NCBI RefSeq assembly: GCF_001418335.1
Contig: NZ_LIPP01000294.1
Span: 1-37,412, forward strand
Origin: Streptomyces aurantiacus
GTDB lineage: Bacteria; Actinomycetota; Actinomycetes; Streptomycetales; Streptomycetaceae
Reading direction: 5' to 3'
DNA length: 37,412 nt
Within the stretch, counting starts at the first letter, position 1, and each line of letters opens with the position of its first letter. Under the pieces are notes generated by a model. The model did no database searches. It was not told the origin of the DNA and saw only the letters and a list, made by a program, of their open reading frames with translations. This document shows, piece after piece, positions 22,399-30,852 of the stretch. A program made the translations under genes and the position numbers.

Positions 22399-24279
22399 GT
22401 GGGGGACGTGATGGACTTCGGCACGCGGGGCCCCGAGGCCCCGGCCGACCTCGCCTGGCTGCGAGGTGTGGACGCCTACACGATGGGGGCCTATCCGCAG
22501 GCGGAGGAGGAGTTCCGCACCGCGGTCCGGATGGATCCGGGGATGGCGGACGGCTGGCTCGGGCTGCACGCGCTGCGCGTCGACACGACGACCGCGCTGC
22601 TGCGGATGTTCCGGCACCGCGAACGCTTCGGGGAGCAGCGCGCCCGCCACCGGCGCACGCTCAACTCCTGGTACTGGCTGGGCTGGTGGGTGCAGCCGGT
22701 CCTGGAGTCGCCCCGTGACCTGCTGCTCGCGCACTCCTCGCACTGGCTCGACGGACGTCATGTCCCGGAGCTGGACCGGGCGTTGGCGAGCCTGCCCCCG
22801 GTGGACACGGACCCGCAGGTCCGGTTCCTGCACGCCTGCCGGGCCTATCTCGTCAAGGACTGGGAGCAGCTGGTCCGGCACACGGACCCGCTCATCGACG
22901 ATCCGATGCTGGGCATCGAGGCGGGCCTGTTCGGCGGCATGGCGCGGGTACGCCTGGAGATGTACGGGCAGGCCGAGCCGCTGCTGTCGTCCGCGCTGAT
23001 GCGCTGCCGCAGCGAGCAGCCGCAGCGCAAGGAGCTGCGGTACTGGCTGGCGCGGGCCCACGAGGGCACGGGCCGCTCCGCGGCGGCTCTCCCCCTGTAC
23101 CGGGCGGTCCACCGGGTCGACCCTGCGTTCATGGACACCTCTGCCCGGCTCGCCGCGATCTCCGAGGGCGACGGGTACGACGAGACGGCCGACCTCGCGG
23201 CGATCACGCTCACCGGTGTCGGGCAGGACATCCTGGACGGCCCCGACGGCGTCGACCCGCTGTTCGGCGGCGAGGGCCGGGACCTGAAGCTGTCGGAGCC
23301 GGACCTGCCGCCTCCCGGTGGGCTGCCGTCCGAGTCGGACCGGGTCCGGGAGAAGGCCATCGTGCCGGTGCTGCCACCGCATCTGCCGACCGGCCCCACC
23401 GACCCCGCGCTGCTCGAAGAGGCGCTCTCCGAACTGGAGCGCATGGTCGGCCTCGAACCGGTGAAGCGCCAGGTCAAGGCGCTCTCCGCGCAGCTGAACA
23501 TGGCACGGCTGCGGGCCGGCCAGGGCCTGCCGGTGCAGCCGCCGAAGCGGCACTTCGTGTTCTCGGGCCCCTCCGGCACCGGCAAGACCACCGTGGCCCG
23601 CATTCTCGGCCGGGTCTTCTACGCGCTCGGCCTGCTCGGCGGCGACCATCTCGTCGAGGCCCAGCGCGCCGACCTGGTGGGCGAGTACCTCGGCCAGACC
23701 GCGGTGAAGGCCAACGAGCTGATCGACTCCGCGATCGGCGGGGTCCTCTTCGTCGACGAGGCCTACTCGCTCTCCAACTCGGGCTACGGCAAGGGCGACG
23801 CGTACGGCGACGAGGCGCTGCAGGTCCTGCTGAAGCGCGCCGAGGACAACCGGGACCATCTGGTGGTGATCCTCGCGGGTTATCCGGAGGGCATGGACCG
23901 GCTGCTGGCCGCCAACCCCGGGCTTTCGTCCCGCTTCACGACCCGCGTCGACTTTCCCTCGTACCGTCCTCTCGAACTCACCTCGATCGGCGGGGTGCTG
24001 GCCGCGGAGAACGGGGACGTGTGGGACGAGGAGGCGGTGGACGAGCTGCGCTCCATCAGTGGGCACGTGGTCGATCAGGGGTGGATCGACGAGCTCGGCA
24101 ACGGGCGGTTTCTGCGCACGCTGTATGAGAAGAGCTGCGCGTACCGGGATCTGCGGTTGTCGGGGTACCCGGGGCATCTCACGCGGGACGATCTGTCGAC
24201 GTTGCGGCTAGCTGATCTCATGCAGGCGTACGGGGAGGTGTTGTCGGGGCGGGGGCCTCAGGCTCCGCCGGGGGTGTAG
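22399..24279 (+). CDS. EccA/CbxX-type AAA+ ATPase with TPR domain
   Basis: A 626-aa protein. Residues 15-280 are helical and TPR-like (AYTMGAYPQAEEEFRTAV, LYRAVHRVDPAF). A charged linker (about 285-335) leads to a CbxX/CfqX AAA+ module: GLEPVKRQVK at 351-360, Walker A GPSGTGKT (390-397), Walker B VLFVDEA (449-455), sensor stretch ILAGYPEGMD and Arg finger SRF near 512. Domain order and length match EccA, the cytosolic ATPase of ESX/type VII secretion, yet no ESX gene is visible here. It may remodel another protein complex. GTG 22399 has GGGGG 8 nt upstream; ATG 22411 is the alternative. A candidate small RNA lies upstream, and a long inverted repeat ends the unit. Confidence 0.9.
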   Translation: MGDVMDFGTRGPEAPADLAWLRGVDAYTMGAYPQAEEEFRTAVRMDPGMADGWLGLHALRVDTTTALLRMFRHRERFGEQRARHRRTLNSWYWLGWWVQPVLESPRDLLLAHSSHWLDGRHVPELDRALASLPPVDTDPQVRFLHACRAYLVKDWEQLVRHTDPLIDDPMLGIEAGLFGGMARVRLEMYGQAEPLLSSALMRCRSEQPQRKELRYWLARAHEGTGRSAAALPLYRAVHRVDPAFMDTSARLAAISEGDGYDETADLAAITLTGVGQDILDGPDGVDPLFGGEGRDLKLSEPDLPPPGGLPSESDRVREKAIVPVLPPHLPTGPTDPALLEEALSELERMVGLEPVKRQVKALSAQLNMARLRAGQGLPVQPPKRHFVFSGPSGTGKTTVARILGRVFYALGLLGGDHLVEAQRADLVGEYLGQTAVKANELIDSAIGGVLFVDEAYSLSNSGYGKGDAYGDEALQVLLKRAEDNRDHLVVILAGYPEGMDRLLAANPGLSSRFTTRVDFPSYRPLELTSIGGVLAAENGDVWDEEAVDELRSISGHVVDQGWIDELGNGRFLRTLYEKSCAYRDLRLSGYPGHLTRDDLSTLRLADLMQAYGEVLSGRGPQAPPGV

Positions 24280-24330
24280 GTGCGCCTACTGGGGTGGTGT
24301 GCTGGTGTCGTCTTGCGGGTGCGGCGCCGT

Positions 24331-24480
24331 TGTGGCTTGTCGCGCCCCGCGGCGGAGCCGCAAATGTCACAGCCCCGCGCCCCTAAGACTGGCGCCCCCC
24401 TGAAAGCAGACGCCCAGTTCCCCGTGAGCCAAAAGACTGCGCAGTTCCCCGCGCCCCTGACGAGTAGGGGCGCGGGGCTG
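24331..24480. repeat. Dispersed inverted repeat, copy D (composite)
   Basis: CAGCCCCGCGCCCCT (24370-24384) and its exact inverse (24466-24480) flank another direct copy of the arm, TGCGCAGTTCCCCGCGCC... (24438-24458), preceded by AAAAGAC exactly as in copy A. A diverged GTGGCTTGTCGCG arm start lies at 24333. The element fills the 206-bp convergent gap between the AAA+ gene (+) and the CNNM gene (-). Confidence 0.8.
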
Positions 24481-24485
24481 TTGTG

Positions 24486-25595
24486 TCAGCCGGTCAGGGC
24501 CTGGTTCGCCGGTTCCGGGGCGTGTGGCTGGGGTGAGGGCTCCTTGCGGGGCTCGTTCACCCGTGCCGTTGGAGGTTTCCGGTGGGCGGGGTCCTTGACC
24601 TCGCCCACCAGGAGTTCCAGTACGTCCTCCAGGGCGACCAGGCCCAGGACCCGGCCCGACGCGTCGGCGACCTGGGCGAGGTGTGTCGCGGCGCGGCGCA
24701 TCACGGTCAGGGCGTCGTCCAGCGGAAGCTCGGCCCTGAGGGTCGTCATGGGGCGCCAGACCTGCTGCGGCACCGCCCGCTCGGACTCCTCCACGTCGAG
24801 TACGTCCTTCACGTGCAGATAGCCCATGAAGGCGCCGTTCTCCGCGACCACCGGGAAACGCGAGAACCCGGTGCGGGCGGTGAGCGCGACGACCTGGCCC
24901 GGGGTGACCGAGGGGCCCACCCTGACCAGGGACTCCGTGTCCAGGAGCACGTCCGTGACCGGGCGGGAGCCCAGCTCCAGGGCGTCCTCCAGGCGCTCCT
25001 GCTCCCCGGGGTCGAGGAGGCCGGCCTGGCCCGCGTCCTCGACCAGCCGGTTGAGCTGCTCGCTGGTGAAGACCGCCTCGACCTCGTCCCTGGGTTCCAC
25101 GCCGAAGAGCTTCAGGATGACGCGGGCGCAGGCACCGAGGCCCACGGTGACCGGCTTGCACAGCCGGGCGAAGGCGACCAGGCCGGGGCTGAGCCACAGC
25201 GCGGTCTTCTCGGGGGCGGCCATCGCCAGGTTCTTCGGCAGCATCTCGCCGACCACCAGGTGGAGGAAGACGATCGCGGCGAGGGCGATGACGTACCCGA
25301 GCGGATGGATCATGCCCTCGGGAAGGTGCACCGCGTGGAAGACCGGCTCCAGAAGGTGCGCCACGGTGGGCTCGGCGACCGCGCCCAGGGTCAGCGAACA
25401 GATGGTGATGCCGAACTGCGCGGCGGCCATCATGTGCGGCAGGTTCTCCAGGCCGTAGATCACCTGCCGGGCCCGTGCCGTGCGGAGCGGTTCGATCTGG
25501 CTGCGCCGTACGGAGACCAGGGCGAACTCGGCGCCGACGAAGAACCCGTTGGCGAGCACGAGCAGGCCGGCGAACAGGAGTTGGAGCACGCTCAT
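24486..25595 (-). CDS. CNNM/CBS membrane protein, short form
   Basis: A 369-aa protein of the hemolysin C/CorC (CNNM, DUF21) family. The DUF21 membrane domain covers about residues 1-190, with the typical LVLANGFFVGAEFALVSVRRSQIE start and GEMLPKNLA before the last helix. A CBS pair follows (about 205-330; LGLVALEDVLELLVGEVKD ends it). Residues 330-369 are a charged tail; the C-terminal CorC_HlyC domain of the partner is missing. CNNM proteins are linked to magnesium or cobalt export and sense adenine nucleotides through CBS. Its ATG shares four bases with the stop of the upstream long-form gene, so translation is coupled and the two may form a heterodimer. Confidence 0.92.
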   Translation of the reverse strand: MSVLQLLFAGLLVLANGFFVGAEFALVSVRRSQIEPLRTARARQVIYGLENLPHMMAAAQFGITICSLTLGAVAEPTVAHLLEPVFHAVHLPEGMIHPLGYVIALAAIVFLHLVVGEMLPKNLAMAAPEKTALWLSPGLVAFARLCKPVTVGLGACARVILKLFGVEPRDEVEAVFTSEQLNRLVEDAGQAGLLDPGEQERLEDALELGSRPVTDVLLDTESLVRVGPSVTPGQVVALTARTGFSRFPVVAENGAFMGYLHVKDVLDVEESERAVPQQVWRPMTTLRAELPLDDALTVMRRAATHLAQVADASGRVLGLVALEDVLELLVGEVKDPAHRKPPTARVNEPRKEPSPQPHAPEPANQALTG

Positions 25596-26962
25596 CGGAC
25601 CGCCTCCGCGGCGGAGGCGGAAGCGAGGGCGGAGGCCGGTGCGGGAGCGGAGCCGGCTTCGGCGGTCCGCACGAGCCGGACCCGCTCGGCCCGGTAGTGC
25701 CCGACCTGGCGCACCGAGAGCCGCCAGCCGGGGAGTTCGGCCCGGTCGCCGGGCGCCGGGATACGTCCCAGCAGATCGGCGACGAGGCCCGCAACCGTCT
25801 CGTACGGGCCCTCCGGGACGTCCAGGCCGATGCGCAGGAGCAGGTCCACACGGCAGCTGCCGTCGGCGTCCCAGGCGGGCCGGCCGTCCTCGGGCGGCGC
25901 CGCGGCGAGTTCCGGCACGTCCAGTCCGTCGTGCTCGTCGCGGACCTCGCCGACGAGTTCCTCGACGATGTCCTCCAGGGTGACGACCCCGGCCGTGCCG
26001 CCGTACTCGTCGACGACGACCGCGATGGGCTGCTCGCTGCGCAGCCGCTCCAGGAGGGGCTGCACGGGCAGTGTCTCCGGGACGAGCAGCGGGGCCTGGG
26101 CGATCCTGGTGACCGACGTGCGCAGCCGGTCGTGCGAGGACACCGCGAGGGCGTCCTTGAGGTGCACCATGCCGACGATCTCGTCGATCCGCTCCCGGTA
26201 GACGGGGAAGCGGGAGAGGCCGGTGGCGCGGGTGAGGTTGACGACGTCCTCGGCGGTCGCGGAGGACTGGAGGGCGCTGACCTTCACCCGGGGGGTCATG
26301 ACGTGTTGGGCGGTGAGGTCGGCCAGGGAGAGCGTCCGCACGAACAGGTCGGCGGTGTCCTGCTCCAGCGCGCCGGCCTGGGCCGAGTGCCGGGCCAGGG
26401 AGACGAGCTCGCCGGGTGTGCGGGCGGAGGCCAGCTCCACGGCGGGCTCGACGCCCAGCGCGCGGACGAGCCGGTTGGCGACGGAGTTCAGCCCGGCGAT
26501 CACCGGCCGGAACAGGGTGGAGAAGACGTGCTGCGGGCCCGCGACGAACCGCGCGACCTGCAAGGGCTTGGACACCGCCCAGTTCTTGGGCACGAGTTCG
26601 CCGATCACCATCTGCACGGCCGAGGCCAGCAGCATGCCGACGACCACGGCGACACCGGGCACGGCGCCTTCCGGGAGGCCGACGGAGGTGAACGGGCCGT
26701 GCAGCAGCTCGGCCAGTGCCGGTTCGGCGAGCATGCCGACGACCAGCGAGGTGATGGTGATGCCGAGCTGTGTGCCGGACAGCTGGAAGGACAGTTCCTT
26801 GAGGGAGTTGACGACGGTACGGGCCCGTCGGTCACCCTCGGCGGCGGCCCTCTCGGCGTCGGGGCGCTCCACCGTGACGAGGCCGAACTCGGCCGCCACG
26901 AAGAAGCCGTTGGCGAGGATCAACAGGAACGCCGCCCCGAGGAGCAGCAGGGGGATGGTCAT
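25592..26962 (-). CDS. CNNM/CorC-type membrane protein, long form
   Basis: A 456-aa protein with all three family domains: DUF21 (about 1-195, LILANGFFVAAEFGLVTVER and IGELVPKNWAVS), a CBS pair (about 215-345, including VVDEYGGTAGVVTLEDIVEELVG in part) and a CorC_HlyC FAD-like domain (about 355-440, ETVAGLVADLLGRIP). The tail is an Ala/Ser-rich repeat (PAPASALASASAA). The family is tied to divalent-cation efflux and resistance. ATG 26962 opens the pair and the short form follows in a 4-nt ATGA overlap. A GGAGT-c-ACTCC palindrome (27030-27040) lies about 70 bp upstream and might be an operator. Confidence 0.93.
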   Translation of the reverse strand: MTIPLLLLGAAFLLILANGFFVAAEFGLVTVERPDAERAAAEGDRRARTVVNSLKELSFQLSGTQLGITITSLVVGMLAEPALAELLHGPFTSVGLPEGAVPGVAVVVGMLLASAVQMVIGELVPKNWAVSKPLQVARFVAGPQHVFSTLFRPVIAGLNSVANRLVRALGVEPAVELASARTPGELVSLARHSAQAGALEQDTADLFVRTLSLADLTAQHVMTPRVKVSALQSSATAEDVVNLTRATGLSRFPVYRERIDEIVGMVHLKDALAVSSHDRLRTSVTRIAQAPLLVPETLPVQPLLERLRSEQPIAVVVDEYGGTAGVVTLEDIVEELVGEVRDEHDGLDVPELAAAPPEDGRPAWDADGSCRVDLLLRIGLDVPEGPYETVAGLVADLLGRIPAPGDRAELPGWRLSVRQVGHYRAERVRLVRTAEAGSAPAPASALASASAAEAVR

Positions 26963-27081
26963 GCCGCCGCCTCGATGGGTCGGGAGGGGGCGGCGCAGGT
27001 ACTACAGGACGATCCGTCCATCGCTGGAGGGAGTCACTCCTCGAATAGCAGGGGGCCGCTGAGTTCCGGGCGGAAGTCGGC

Positions 27082-27110
27082 GGCGGAGGCGCAACGAAAA
27101 CGCCTCCGCC
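27082..27110 (-). terminator. Terminator of the rib-his-PH run
   Basis: GGCGGAGGCG (27082-27091) pairs perfectly with CGCCTCCGCC (27101-27110) around a 9-nt loop, 50 nt beyond the stop of the PH-domain gene. It would end the long minus-strand transcript before the CNNM genes. Confidence 0.7.
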
Positions 27111-27160
27111 AACAGATTAATCAAGACATGGGCCCGGGCGGCAGGGTGGAAGGCCGAGAG

Positions 27161-27712
27161 TCAGCCGTGATGTTCGTCGTGCTGTCCGTCGTGGTGTTCC
27201 TGGCGCTGCTCGTCGTGGTGTCCGTCCGGCCCGTCCCGCCCGCTGAGGGAGCGGGCCTGGGCGAGGGCGCGCAGCGCACGGGCGTCGGTGATCGCACGCT
27301 GTCGGGCGATGCCCGGCTGGATGCCGAGCGCGGGCAGGCTGGTGCCGTCGCTGAGGTTCAGGAAGACCCACGGGTCCCCCGGACGCAGGTTGACCTGCAC
27401 GATCTCCTCCCAGGCCAGCCGCCGTCCGCTGATGATGTTGACGACGGTGACCCCGGTCACGTCGGCGACGACTTTCGGCCGGGCCAGCAGCACGAGTACT
27501 CCGAAGAGCAGCGCGCCCGTGAAGACGAAGGTGAGCCGTTCCCCCGGGCCGAGCTTCTCCAGCAGCAGCGCGACCGTGGTGATGACCACGAAGAACACGG
27601 CACCGGCGGTCAGCAGCACGGCACGGGTACGCCCGGGCCTGAAGGTCACAGGGAGGACGGGCAGCGGCTCTGGTGAATGTGGGGCTTCTGGTGCGTCTGG
27701 TACGTCCGGCAT
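27161..27712 (-). CDS. Membrane-anchored PH-domain protein
   Basis: A 183-aa protein. A proline-rich N terminus (1-25) is followed by two membrane helices (about 31-50 and 60-77). A bacterial PH-like domain (about 80-150; VVADVTGVTVVNIISGRRLAWEEI in outline, then DPWVFLNLSDG) follows, as in the PF10756-type family. The tail, about 158-183, is very polar and holds seven histidines among Asp, Glu and Gln, a possible metal-binding patch. Function unknown. It lies 32 bp downstream of hisG on the same strand, so it is probably the last gene of the run. ATG 27712 is the only good start. Confidence 0.82.
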   Translation of the reverse strand: MPDVPDAPEAPHSPEPLPVLPVTFRPGRTRAVLLTAGAVFFVVITTVALLLEKLGPGERLTFVFTGALLFGVLVLLARPKVVADVTGVTVVNIISGRRLAWEEIVQVNLRPGDPWVFLNLSDGTSLPALGIQPGIARQRAITDARALRALAQARSLSGRDGPDGHHDEQRQEHHDGQHDEHHG

Positions 27713-27744
27713 GGCGAAACCATTCCTACTGTTTCTACTGTTCC

Positions 27745-28602
27745 TCAGAGACGGCAGGCGTGGATGGCCGTGGTCAGGATGGCCCGCGCGCCGATGTCGT
27801 ACAGGTCGTCCATGATCCGCTGGGCCTCCTTGGACGGGACCATGGCGCGCACGGCGACCCAGCCCTCGTTGTGGAGCGGCGAGACGGTCGGCGACTCCAG
27901 GCCCGGGGTGAGCGCGACGGCCTTCTCCAGCTGCTCGACGCGGCAGTCGTAGTCCATCATCACGTAGGTCCGCGCGACGAGGACGCCCTGGAGGCGGCGC
28001 AGGAACTGCTGGACCTTGCGCTCGGTGTCCTCGGAGGTCTCCGCGCCGGAACGCCGGATGACGGCCGCCTCGGACTTCATGATCGGCTCGCCGAAGACCT
28101 CAAGGCCCGCGTTGCGCAGCGAGGTGCCGGTCTCGACGACGTCCGCGATGACCTCGGCGACGCCGAGTTCGATGGCCGTCTCGACGGCGCCGTCGAGGTG
28201 CACGACGGACGCGTCGATGCCCTGGTCGGCGAGGTACTTGGCGACGATGCCCTCGTACGAGGTGGCGACGGTCATGCCGGCCAGGTCCTCGATGGATGTG
28301 GCCGTGCCGGGCTTGGTCGCGAAGCGGAAGGTGGAGCGGGCGAAGCCGAGCGGCAGGATCTCCTCCGCGTCGGCCGCGGAGTCGATGAGCAGGTCCCGGC
28401 CGGTGATGCCGATGTCGAGGCGGCCGGAGGAGACGTAGATCGCGATGTCGCGGGGGCGAAGGTAGAAGAACTCGACCTCGTTCTCCGGGTCGACGATCCT
28501 GAGCTCCTTGGCCTCCCGGCGCTGCTGGTAGCCGGCCTCATGCAGCATCTCCCCCGCGGGACCTGACAGGGAACCCTTGTTGGGGACGGCGATGCGCAGC
28601 AT
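27745..28602 (-). CDS. hisG: ATP phosphoribosyltransferase, long form
   Basis: A 285-aa HisG that joins ATP and PRPP in the first step of histidine synthesis. Its length marks the long form: two periplasmic-binding-like catalytic lobes (about 1-205), with RIAVPNKGSL at the N terminus and the PRPP loop in ADVVETGTSLRNAGLEV, plus a C-terminal regulatory domain (about 210-285) that binds histidine for feedback inhibition. No HisZ is therefore needed. ATG 28602 has AAGGAAG upstream. hisE lies 127 nt upstream and the other his genes are not here. Confidence 0.96.
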   Translation of the reverse strand: MLRIAVPNKGSLSGPAGEMLHEAGYQQRREAKELRIVDPENEVEFFYLRPRDIAIYVSSGRLDIGITGRDLLIDSAADAEEILPLGFARSTFRFATKPGTATSIEDLAGMTVATSYEGIVAKYLADQGIDASVVHLDGAVETAIELGVAEVIADVVETGTSLRNAGLEVFGEPIMKSEAAVIRRSGAETSEDTERKVQQFLRRLQGVLVARTYVMMDYDCRVEQLEKAVALTPGLESPTVSPLHNEGWVAVRAMVPSKEAQRIMDDLYDIGARAILTTAIHACRL

Positions 28603-28712
28603 GAGGTCGGCTTCCTTCGTTCGTGCGGGTGGCGGGAGTACGGACTCGGGGCGTACGTGGACTCAGGGTGTACGGAGCTGGGGGCGGGCGGGGCTCGGTG
28701 GCGTGCGAGGGC

Positions 28713-28985
28713 TCAGAGGTGGGCGTACACGTCGTCCAGGGTGATGCCGCGAGCGACCATCATGACCTGGACGTGGTAGAGCAGCTGCGAGATCTCCTCG
28801 GCGGCTGCCTCCTTGCCCTCGTGCTCCGCGGCCATCCAGACCTCGGCGGCCTCTTCGACAACCTTCTTGCCGATGGCATGGACCCCCTTGCCGACCAGCT
28901 CGGCGGTGCGGGAGGTGGCGGGGTCGCCGGTGGCTGCCTTGTGCTGGAGCTCGGCGAAGAGCTCCTCGAAAGTCTTCTTGGACAT
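28713..28985 (-). CDS. hisE: Phosphoribosyl-ATP pyrophosphatase
   Basis: A 90-aa HisE, the second step of histidine synthesis, hydrolysing PR-ATP to PR-AMP and pyrophosphate. It has the helical MazG-like fold with the acidic metal site KKVVEEAAEVWMAAEHEG and EEISQLLYHVQVMM. Stand-alone HisE (not fused to HisI) is normal in actinobacteria. The ATG at 28985 (MSKKTF) is chosen; an in-frame GTG four codons earlier is part of the Shine-Dalgarno. It starts 34 bp after ribH, so riboflavin and histidine genes probably share a transcript. The 110-bp gap to hisG has no clear signal. Confidence 0.95.
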   Translation of the reverse strand: MSKKTFEELFAELQHKAATGDPATSRTAELVGKGVHAIGKKVVEEAAEVWMAAEHEGKEAAAEEISQLLYHVQVMMVARGITLDDVYAHL

Positions 28986-29019
28986 GGTGGTCCTCACCCT
29001 ACGCGCTCGCGCACCCCCG

Positions 29020-29505
29020 TCAGCGCCAGGGTTCGGATACTGAGCGGAGGGTGGCCGCGGTCGCCACGGCGGCCGTCACCGCCTCGTGCCCCTTGTCCTC
29101 GTGCGAGCCCTCGATGCCCGCGCGGTCCAGTGCCTGTTCCTCGGTGTCGCAGGTCAGTACGCCGAAACCGACGGGGACGCCGGTGTCGATGGAGACCTGG
29201 GTGAGGCCCTGGGTGACGCCCTGGCACACGTACTCGAAGTGCGGGGTGCCACCGCGGATGACGACGCCGAGCGCGACGATCGCGTCGTAGCCACGGCCCG
29301 CGAGGACCTTCGCGACGACCGGCAGCTCGAAGCTGCCGGGGACCCGCAGGAGGGTCGGCTCGTCGATGCCCAGCTCGTGCAGGGCGCGCAGCGCGCCGTC
29401 GACGAGTCCGTCCATGACCTTCTCGTGCCACTGCGCCGCGATGACGGCGACCCGCAGGTCACCGCAGTTGCGTACGGACAGTTCGGGTGCACCCTTGCCG
29501 CTCAC
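29020..29505 (-). CDS. ribH: Lumazine synthase (RibH)
   Basis: A 161-aa enzyme that condenses 5-amino-6-ribitylamino-uracil with 3,4-dihydroxy-2-butanone-4-phosphate to 6,7-dimethyl-8-ribityllumazine; family members form icosahedral or pentameric shells. Seen: VIAAQWHEKVMDGLVDGA (substrate loop), VPGSFELPVVAK, and the catalytic His in RGGTPHFEYV. GTG 29505 is preceded by GAGGAGAC. It is the fourth rib gene, separated from ribBA by 57 bp containing a threefold tandem repeat. Confidence 0.97.
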   Translation of the reverse strand: MSGKGAPELSVRNCGDLRVAVIAAQWHEKVMDGLVDGALRALHELGIDEPTLLRVPGSFELPVVAKVLAGRGYDAIVALGVVIRGGTPHFEYVCQGVTQGLTQVSIDTGVPVGFGVLTCDTEEQALDRAGIEGSHEDKGHEAVTAAVATAATLRSVSEPWR

Positions 29506-29518
29506 GTGTGTGTCTCCT

Positions 29519-29567
29519 CGTGCTCTGCAGTACTCGTGCTGTGCAGTACTCGTGTTGTGCAGTTACT
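29519..29567. repeat. Three tandem 16-bp repeats between ribBA and ribH
   Basis: CGTGCTCTGCAGTACT (29519-29534), CGTGCTGTGCAGTACT (29535-29550) and CGTGTTGTGCAGTTACT (29551-29567) lie head to tail. The third unit contains the ribBA stop codon. The array is the entire spacer except for the ribH Shine-Dalgarno. Each unit contains a CTGCAG- or GTGCAG-centred near-palindrome. Likely slipped-strand expansion; an effect on ribH translation or RNA processing is possible. Confidence 0.85.
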
Positions 29568-30852
29568 GGTTGCCGCAGGCGGACACGGTGGGCGTGTCCA
29601 GCCAGGGCAGGTCGTGCCCCATCCGGTCCCGCTTGGTGCGCAGATACCGGAGGTTGTGCTCGCCCGCCTGTACGGGCATCGGCTCGCGGGCGGTGACCTT
29701 GAGGCCGTGGCGGACGAGCGCGTCGGTCTTGTCGGGGTTGTTGGTCATCAGCCGCAGGCTGCGCACCCCGAGGTCCTCCAGGATCTGCGCGCCGGCCGCG
29801 TAGTCGCGGGCGTCGGCGGGCAGGCCGAGTTCGAGGTTGGCGTCGAGGGTGTCGCGGCCGCGCTCCTGGAGCTCGTACGCGCGCAGCTTGGACAGGAGCC
29901 CGATGCCGCGCCCCTCGTGGCCGCGGAGGTAGACGACGACGCCGCGGCCCTCTGCCTGGATGCGCTCCAGGGAGGCTTCGAGCTGGGGGCCGCAGTCGCA
30001 GCGCAGGGAGTGGAAGACGTCCCCGGTGAGGCATTCGGAGTGGATCCGCACGACGACGTCCTCGCCGTCGCCGATCTCGCCGTGGACCAGCGCGACATGC
30101 TCGACGCCGTCGACGGTGGAGCGGTAGCCGTACGCGGTGAACTCGCCGAAGGCGGTGGGCAGTTGGGTCTTGGCCTCGCGGCGGACCGTGGGCTCGGCGG
30201 TGCGCCGGTAGGCGATCAGGTCCTCGATGGAGATGATCGTCAGCCCGTGCTTGCGGGCGAACGGGATCAGCTCGGGCAGGCGCAGCATCCGCCCGTCCTC
30301 GCCCGCGATCTCGACGATGGCGCCGGCCGGCCGCAGGCCCGCGAGCCGGGCGAGGTCGACGGCGGCCTCGGTGTGGCCGTTGCGGACGAGCACGCCGCCG
30401 GGCTTGGCGCGCAGCGGGAAGATGTGGCCGGGGCGTACGAAGTCGGTCGCCCCGGCCTCGCCGCCGGCCAGCAGCCGGAGTGTGGTGGCGCGGTCGGTGG
30501 CGGAGATGCCGGTGGTCACTCCGTAGGCGGGGCCCGCGTCGACGGAGACCGTGAAGGCCGTACGCATCGACTCGGTGTTGTTCTCGACCATCTGCGGAAG
30601 CTGGAGGCGGTCGAGTTCGTCGCCCTCCATGGGCGCGCAGATGAGACCGCGGCACTCGCTCATCATGAAGGCGACGATCTCGGGGGTCGCCTTCTCGGCG
30701 GCGATGACCAGGTCGCCCTCGTTCTCGCGGTCCTCGTCGTCGACGACCACGACGGGACGGCCCGCGGCGATGTCCGCGACGGCCTTCTCGACCGGGTCGA
30801 GAGCGAAGTCCTCGATGTTGTCCGTGCTGTACCAGACCGGCGCGCTTGTCAT
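29563..30852 (-). CDS. ribBA: Bifunctional DHBP synthase/GTP cyclohydrolase II
   Basis: A 429-aa fusion feeding both branches of riboflavin synthesis. Residues 1-210 are DHBP synthase (ribulose-5-phosphate to dihydroxybutanone phosphate), with the acidic metal loop DDEDRENEGD at 38-47 and RPGHIFPL. Residues 220-429 are GTP cyclohydrolase II, with zinc ligands Cys274, Cys285 and Cys287 (CLTGDVFHSLRCDC), GHEGRGIGLL at 311-320, and the C-terminal NPDKTDAL segment. All key residues are intact in both halves. ATG 30852 overlaps the ribM stop by four bases. Confidence 0.97.
   Translation of the reverse strand: MTSAPVWYSTDNIEDFALDPVEKAVADIAAGRPVVVVDDEDRENEGDLVIAAEKATPEIVAFMMSECRGLICAPMEGDELDRLQLPQMVENNTESMRTAFTVSVDAGPAYGVTTGISATDRATTLRLLAGGEAGATDFVRPGHIFPLRAKPGGVLVRNGHTEAAVDLARLAGLRPAGAIVEIAGEDGRMLRLPELIPFARKHGLTIISIEDLIAYRRTAEPTVRREAKTQLPTAFGEFTAYGYRSTVDGVEHVALVHGEIGDGEDVVVRIHSECLTGDVFHSLRCDCGPQLEASLERIQAEGRGVVVYLRGHEGRGIGLLSKLRAYELQERGRDTLDANLELGLPADARDYAAGAQILEDLGVRSLRLMTNNPDKTDALVRHGLKVTAREPMPVQAGEHNLRYLRTKRDRMGHDLPWLDTPTVSACGNQ

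Noticed and set aside
22399..24279. Type VII secretion locus suggested by the EccA-like ATPase
   Set aside because: No EsxA/B, EccB, EccC, EccD or mycosin gene is visible on either strand within the window.
29519..29567. Tandem repeats considered as a CRISPR remnant
   Set aside because: Units are contiguous with no spacers and no cas gene is present; it is a simple tandem duplication.
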